Shown: in pieces, positions 7,553 through 9,277 of the stretch
Layout: each line of letters begins with the position of its first letter
How positions within the stretch are numbered: position 1 is the first letter of the stretch
NCBI GenBank assembly: GCA_003171295.1
Contig: PMYF01000550.1
Span: 2,048-11,324 of the forward strand
Direction of reading: 5' to 3'
Length of the DNA: 9,277 nt
DNA from: Acidobacteriota bacterium
GTDB lineage: Bacteria; Acidobacteriota; Terriglobia; UBA7540
The notes under the pieces: model-generated
Told to the model about the DNA's origin: nothing
The model's database searches: none
Seen by the model: only the letters and a program-made list of their open reading frames with translations
Position numbers and translations under genes: made by a program

Positions 7553-7648
7553 GCCGCTTGCAGGCGGCTGAAACACAGCCAGCAGCGATGGCATACGACG
7601 GCGGTCTGCTGGGATCAACCCGCCGCTGCCAGGCGAGGTTGAATCGCC
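7553..7648 (+). promoter_or_regulatory. Cluster of inverted repeats upstream of the UroD-like gene
   Basis: Three successive inverted repeats lie in 96 bases: GCCGC/GCGGC (7553-7557 and 7564-7568), CCAGCAG/CTGCTGG (7579-7585 and 7606-7612) and GGCGA/TCGCC (7632-7636 and 7644-7648). An alternative pairing, CGGCGG (7599-7604) with CCGCCG (7620-7625), would exclude the middle stem, so the region could switch between two folds. No known riboswitch consensus is recognisable. I cannot place a clear plus-strand promoter, so whether this is transcribed leader or DNA-level structure is open. The rest of the 7281-7725 gap shows no gene. Confidence 0.35.
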
Positions 7649-7725
7649 ATGCGCCTTCCACAAGACGCCCTTGCAGCCGGGGAGCGCATTAATTCACCCT
7701 GATTTATACCTACGGAGAAGCCTAA

Positions 7726-8817
7726 ATGGATTTCCCCCTCGATTATTGTCCCGACGGCTGGGCGCGCCTCGAGAGATTGCGCTCGCTTTTCACGGAACGT
7801 CCACTAGACCGAATCTATGCTCGCATGGAGGTTGAAACGAATGCCCTGCGGAAGTTTGCAGCGAAATACCCGCCGGGTTACACGGAGCGCCCGCACTTAG
7901 AGGAACGCGTGGCTTTTTGGGATGAGTTGTACGCCGAACGTGCCGGGATTCACGATGACTCAATTCCCTCTGCCTACTTGAGCGAAATGGACCAGGGGCT
8001 GTACGGGGGCATCGTAGGTGGTGAGGTGCAGTTCATGGCGCATCCGGAAAATGGCTGGATTTCGTCGATGCTTCCCCCCCTCCTGAAGGATTGGTCGGAG
8101 TTTCCCAAACTGGCCATCAATCATCAGGGCGCCTGGTATGGTTTCTATCTTCAGGAGCTCGAGCAGTTCCGCAAGGCCAGCGCGGGGAAGTTTGGCATCA
8201 GCCATTTCATTCTGATTGACGGCCTCAACTTTGTCTTCGAGCTGTTTGGTGCAACCCAGACCTACCTGGAGTTAATGGATAATCCGGGGAAAGTGCGGGA
8301 GGCGATCGAATTTGCTTATCAACTTAACGTGGATGTGCAGAGGACTTTCTTCCAGCAGGCGCCACTCCTCGAGGGTGGCACTTGCAGCAACATGGTGGAG
8401 TGGATCCCCGGACGCATTGTGTCTGAGAGCGTCGATCCCTTCCATATGACTTCCGTCGACTATTTCGAAGCATGGGGCCGCGAACCGGTGGAACGCATCC
8501 TGGGAACCTTTGACGGAGGAGTCGTGCATATTCACGGTAATGGGCGCCATCTGCTCGAAGCTGTCGCTACGATCCACGGGCTGAAGGCCGTATTTCTAGC
8601 GGATGATCTGCACTTCCCTTCGGCGTTTTCGTTGCTCCCTGAACTTAAGAGACGCCTGCAGGGCTTGCCCGTGGTGTTGAACGCGGACTTCCCGGATTTT
8701 GTCGCGGCGCTCGAATCGCATCAATTGACAGGTGGCGTTCTGTACAAAGTTCAACATGTGCCGGACGCTGGAGTCGCAAATCACTTGATGGATCGGGTCC
8801 GCGAGTACGTGGTGTGA
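7726..8817 (+). CDS. UroD-superfamily protein, non-haem type, possible corrinoid/methyl-transfer relative
   Basis: A 363-residue cytoplasmic protein starting at the ATG behind GGAG (7714-7717, 8-base spacer). The length fits the TIM-barrel UroD superfamily. The N-terminal RPLDRIYARMEVE (25-37) sits where haem-pathway UroD has its FMRQAGRY substrate loop, and that loop is absent. The middle part shows FILIDGLNFVFELFG (161-175) and SESVDPFHMTSVDYFEAW (233-250), the usual SxxxF substrate-side segment. Near the C-terminus FDGGVVHIHGNG (262-273) lies at the place where the methyltransferases MtaA/MtbA carry the zinc-binding HxCG. Here it is H268-I-H270-G, so a zinc site, if present, would use different ligands. 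I infer a divergent enzyme with unknown substrate, perhaps demethylation or decarboxylation. The next gene follows after 38 bases and is likely co-transcribed. Confidence 0.82.
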   Translation: MDFPLDYCPDGWARLERLRSLFTERPLDRIYARMEVETNALRKFAAKYPPGYTERPHLEERVAFWDELYAERAGIHDDSIPSAYLSEMDQGLYGGIVGGEVQFMAHPENGWISSMLPPLLKDWSEFPKLAINHQGAWYGFYLQELEQFRKASAGKFGISHFILIDGLNFVFELFGATQTYLELMDNPGKVREAIEFAYQLNVDVQRTFFQQAPLLEGGTCSNMVEWIPGRIVSESVDPFHMTSVDYFEAWGREPVERILGTFDGGVVHIHGNGRHLLEAVATIHGLKAVFLADDLHFPSAFSLLPELKRRLQGLPVVLNADFPDFVAALESHQLTGGVLYKVQHVPDAGVANHLMDRVREYVV

Positions 8818-8855
8818 GCGGGCAAAACGGGCCGAATTCCCTCCCCCGGAGATAA

Positions 8856-9277
8856 ATGGCCGAAGCGCTCTGCAAAAGCCGAGTTCGTTCAGGTACACAA
8901 GTAAGCGGTGCAAGGCTGGTCATCCAACTCGGGCGCCCAGCGAACCGGGGAAGTAGTCCGGCTTCCCGCAAGTGGACCTTTCTGCTATGTAGCTTGCTAG
9001 GTTCTATCGCGGTCCTTTCCATGGACCGGCCCCTGAGGGCAGATACCCCTCCCCCCAGCGTCATTCTCATCACAATCGACACGCTCCGAGCCGACCGCCT
9101 CGGGTGCTACGGCAATCGGACTATTCCCACCCCGGCAGCCGACCAACTAGCTCGAGATGGTGTGGTCTTCCGCCGCGCCCTAGCCCAGGTCCCGCTCACC
9201 TTGCCCTCCCACGTGGCAATCCTTACCGGAACCTATCCCATGTGGAATGGCGTTGAAGACCTGACCACGGCGGGACT
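8856..9277 (+). CDS. Sulfatase/alkaline-phosphatase-superfamily protein, 3' end missing
   Basis: The frame from ATG 8856 stays open to the window edge and shows 140 residues. GGAG at 8848-8851 with a 4-base spacer supports the start. Residues 1-39 are basic and polar; residues 40-56 (WTFLLCSLLGSIAVLSM) are hydrophobic, so the protein is exported or anchored by a late signal segment. An internal ATG at 9021 is possible but would lose that segment. The catalytic domain begins SVILITIDTLRADRLGCYG, with D75 a metal ligand. The nucleophile block is PLTLPSHVAILTGTYP (113-128). True sulfatases have C/S-x-P-S/A-R with the first residue converted to formylglycine. Here it is T115-L-P-S-H119, so Thr would be the nucleophile, as in phosphotransferase members of the superfamily. 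Many proteins of this TLPSH type carry C-terminal TPR repeats; that part is not visible. Confidence 0.88.
   Translation, partial: MAEALCKSRVRSGTQVSGARLVIQLGRPANRGSSPASRKWTFLLCSLLGSIAVLSMDRPLRADTPPPSVILITIDTLRADRLGCYGNRTIPTPAADQLARDGVVFRRALAQVPLTLPSHVAILTGTYPMWNGVEDLTTAG

Noticed and set aside
7553..7660. Cobalamin riboswitch upstream of the UroD-like gene
   Set aside because: Tempting because of possible corrinoid chemistry, but neither the conserved B12-box nor the GCCACTG core is present.

Overview
This 9.3-kb GC-rich window looks like a chromosomal piece of an acidobacterium, with the Solibacter/Bryobacter type the best fit. The main evidence is a 1189-residue Oar-like TonB-dependent receptor with an N-terminal carboxypeptidase-regulatory-like domain. 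That architecture is strongly expanded in Acidobacteriota. CehA/McbA metallohydrolase, RraA-like, UroD-like and sulfatase-like genes next to it fit the same group. The taxonomic call is an inference from gene style, not a database match.

Layout. (1) 1-2242, plus strand: the 3' part of a CehA/McbA-type PHP metallohydrolase, then after 91 bases an RraA-family protein, probably one transcript. (2) 2394-3481: two small, predicted exported proteins on opposite strands pointing at each other. They are paralogues of each other and share a conserved C-terminal motif containing VLPKDL. Between them lies a 92-base imperfect hairpin repeat of the CATTCTGAGCGAAGCGAAGAATCT type. (3) 3630-7280, minus strand: the TonB-dependent receptor, closed by a convincing intrinsic terminator and preceded by a long leader and a promoter candidate. 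The -35 box of that promoter abuts a 13-bp tandem repeat. (4) 7281-7725: a 445-base divergent regulatory region with no gene. It holds the receptor promoter and leader on one side and a run of inverted repeats upstream of the next plus-strand gene on the other. (5) 7726 to the end, plus strand: a UroD-superfamily protein that is not a haem-pathway UroD, then after 38 bases the 5' part of an exported or anchored alkaline-phosphatase-superfamily ('sulfatase') protein. Its nucleophile position is Thr rather than Cys or Ser. This last gene runs off the window.

How the genes may work together (inference): an outer-membrane receptor, an extracytoplasmic sulfatase-like hydrolase, a metallohydrolase, an RraA/HMG-aldolase-like lyase and a UroD-like, possibly methyl-transferring, enzyme together resemble an uptake-and-breakdown locus for an organic substrate. 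The substrate cannot be read from the sequence. The least explained items are the convergent pair of small paralogues, the repeat-flanked receptor promoter, and the structured leader in front of the UroD-like gene. I see no tRNA, rRNA, CRISPR array, transposase or phage gene.
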